This document shows, in pieces, positions 39,575 through 40,600 of a stretch of 40,600 bases of DNA. The stretch spans positions 1-40,600 of the forward strand of contig DYHI01000006.1 in NCBI GenBank assembly GCA_020724225.1, in the 5' to 3' direction. Source of the stretch: Candidatus Altimarinus sp. GTDB taxonomy: Bacteria > Patescibacteriota > Gracilibacteria > BD1-5 > UBA6164. The position numbers were made by a program, and so were the translations under genes. The notes below the pieces were generated by a model. It had not been told where the DNA came from, did not search any database, and was given only the letters and a program-made list of their open reading frames with translations. Numbering within the stretch: position 1 is the first letter of the stretch; each line of letters begins with the position of its first letter.

Positions 39575-40045
39575 TTATTTATCTAATTTTTGAACTGATC
39601 ATGTATCAATTGAATTTATTATTCAATCTCTCATCTTATCTATATCATTAAAAACTTCAGTTGCCTTATCAAAAGTTTCTTTTCAATCATTTATTACTTC
39701 TTTTGTTTTGTTGTAAGTATCTTCAGCTCAAGAAAGTGATTTTCTTACATTATCAACTTTTGATTTTGTTGTGTCAATTCAAGTCTGAACTCAAGTTTTA
39801 ATAGAATCAACTTTTGGTGCGACTTTTGAGTCATATAATTCTTTTGACTTTGTTGATGTTTCAGATGTTTTTCACATAATATATCAAGTAATTTCTTTGA
39901 TTTTTGTGTTAACTTTTCATAGATATGTATATTTTGTTTCAAGTTCTGTAAGTTTTGTTGGATTATTTGTAATATATACAGAATACCATATAAAAGATGA
40001 TAATATAAGTATAAAAATCATTTTTTTACTTACTAAAAGTTGCAT
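39575..40045 (-). CDS. membrane-anchored coiled-coil protein, 156 aa
   Basis: Residues 8-25 are hydrophobic (KMIFILILSSFIWYSVYI) and form a signal anchor. The rest is highly charged and polar with repeated S/T-K-x-x motifs (GKTSETSTKSKELYDSKV and TTKSKVDNVRKSLSGAED). It resembles apolipoprotein- or YtxH-like amphipathic coiled proteins. The function is unknown. It has 9 bases to dcd and is probably in the same operon. TGA glycines are in frame. It ends with a lysine after NSIDTGSVQKLD. Confidence 0.78.
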
Positions 40046-40063
40046 AAAAAATAAAATTTAAAT

Positions 40064-40104
40064 AATAAAAGGTATATTTAATTTGATTAAATATACCTTT
40101 TATT
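40064..40104 (-). terminator. rho-independent terminator
   Basis: AATAAAAGGTATATTTAAT and ATTAAATATACCTTTTATT form a 19-bp stem with a 3-base loop. It ends the partial gene entering from the right. Confidence 0.85.
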
Positions 40105-40120
40105 TAATGAAAATCAAGTT

Positions 40121-40600
40121 TTATTGTATTTCGTTAAATATGTTTTCTATATCTCATAAATCATCTCATTTATATTCATCAATTTTTGATTTTAGTTTAG
40201 ATATAATATAGTCAATTAATTGTTTTTGATTTGGTTTTGAACTAGATAATTTATTTAACTTTTCTATTACTGTATTTAAAACTGAAATTCTTTTTTCAGT
40301 TTCACTATAATTTTTTTCAATTTTTTCTATAAATTGGTTTACTATTTTATCTGCTTTTAGTTTTATATTATATTCTTGAATTCTTTTAGTTATATCACTA
40401 CTACTTGTGTCTCAATTATTTCATTGAATATTTGTAGGTTTTTTACATTCTCATGAATAAAGATAAGCTGCATTCGAGTTTGTTAACATACATTTATTTG
40501 AAAATGTTTTTTCTTCTCAATTCATTTTTCAGCAAACTGGCATATATTCTTTTGTACAACTAGGTTTTATATCATTATTTGTAGTAGGACATTTTTCAAA
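40121..40600 (-). CDS. Kazal-type protease-inhibitor-domain protein (5' end outside the window)
   Basis: The last 159 residues of a protein whose start lies beyond the window. At the N-terminal edge, KPSCTKEYMPVCGKMNG, then TFSNKCMLTNSNAAYLYSGE followed by CKK, is a Kazal serine-protease-inhibitor domain pattern: C-x-x-x-Y-x-P-V-C-G, then a later N-K-C-x-L and a final C. A second cysteine (EKCPTTNND) precedes it. The C-terminal 100 residues are charged helical (KADKIVNQFIEKIEKNYSET). Kazal domains are normally secreted, and the missing N-terminus probably carries a signal peptide or lipobox. In a predatory or host-attached bacterium a secreted inhibitor could counter host proteases; this is an inference. 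Confidence 0.75.

Overview
The window comes from an organism that reads UGA as glycine. Nearly every long gene contains many in-frame TGA codons, and they fall exactly on conserved glycines: the P-loops of DnaA, DnaX, RecQ and MurE, the GID motif of RuvC, and the NAD-binding loop of adenosylhomocysteinase. TGG still fits tryptophan, and genes end at TAA or TAG. With the very AT-rich composition and compact gene set, this points to the Absconditabacteria (SR1)/Gracilibacteria group (translation table 25). Read with the standard code the region looks like rubble; read with TGA=Gly it is densely packed with about 40 intact genes.

A second code change is suggested. I found no in-frame CGA and only three in-frame CGG codons. 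One CGG (28028-28030) sits where lytic transglycosylases carry a conserved tryptophan. The window also encodes a tRNA with a CCG anticodon whose acceptor end (A1-U72, G73) resembles bacterial tRNA-Trp (12191-12267). The other two CGG codons are ambiguous (a rhodanese active-site loop) or uninformative (a repeat inserted in miaB).

Layout. 1-5510: peroxiredoxin with a Fur/PerR-like box, a PfkB kinase, an unknown/DKNYY two-gene operon, and adenosylhomocysteinase. 5565-8403: leftward TPR protein, DprA and a DMT-type permease. 8478-11263: rightward hypothetical plus UDP-GlcNAc 2-epimerase, then an overlapping pair of related 130-residue proteins. 11306-18407: a small leftward gene, RuvC, the CCG tRNA, VF530, YaaA, a leftward Y-family polymerase, a toxin-antitoxin pair, a GIY-YIG protein and RecQ. 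18418-27329: a leftward block of TPR protein, a PriA-like half protein, DnaX, a MurE-type ligase, a DUF4012 protein and DnaA. 27524-31464: lytic transglycosylase, a leftward hypothetical, RNase P RNA, adenylate kinase and a Trm11-like methyltransferase. 31467-40600: zinc-ribbon peptide, rhodanese, MiaB, a hypothetical, two SulP transporters, a possible cadmium-type carbonic anhydrase relative, dCTP deaminase, a membrane-anchored coiled-coil protein and a partial Kazal-domain protein.

The most distinctive non-coding feature is a set of REP-like palindromes, some as 106-bp inverted doublets. One lies between genes. Others lie inside miaB, dnaX and the Trm11-like gene, where they are translated through without breaking the frame. 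Short tandem repeats (7-14 nt units) abut the start codons of several genes. Shine-Dalgarno sequences are mostly not apparent; start codons usually follow A-rich stretches. Nearly all convergent gene pairs share strong bidirectional hairpin terminators.
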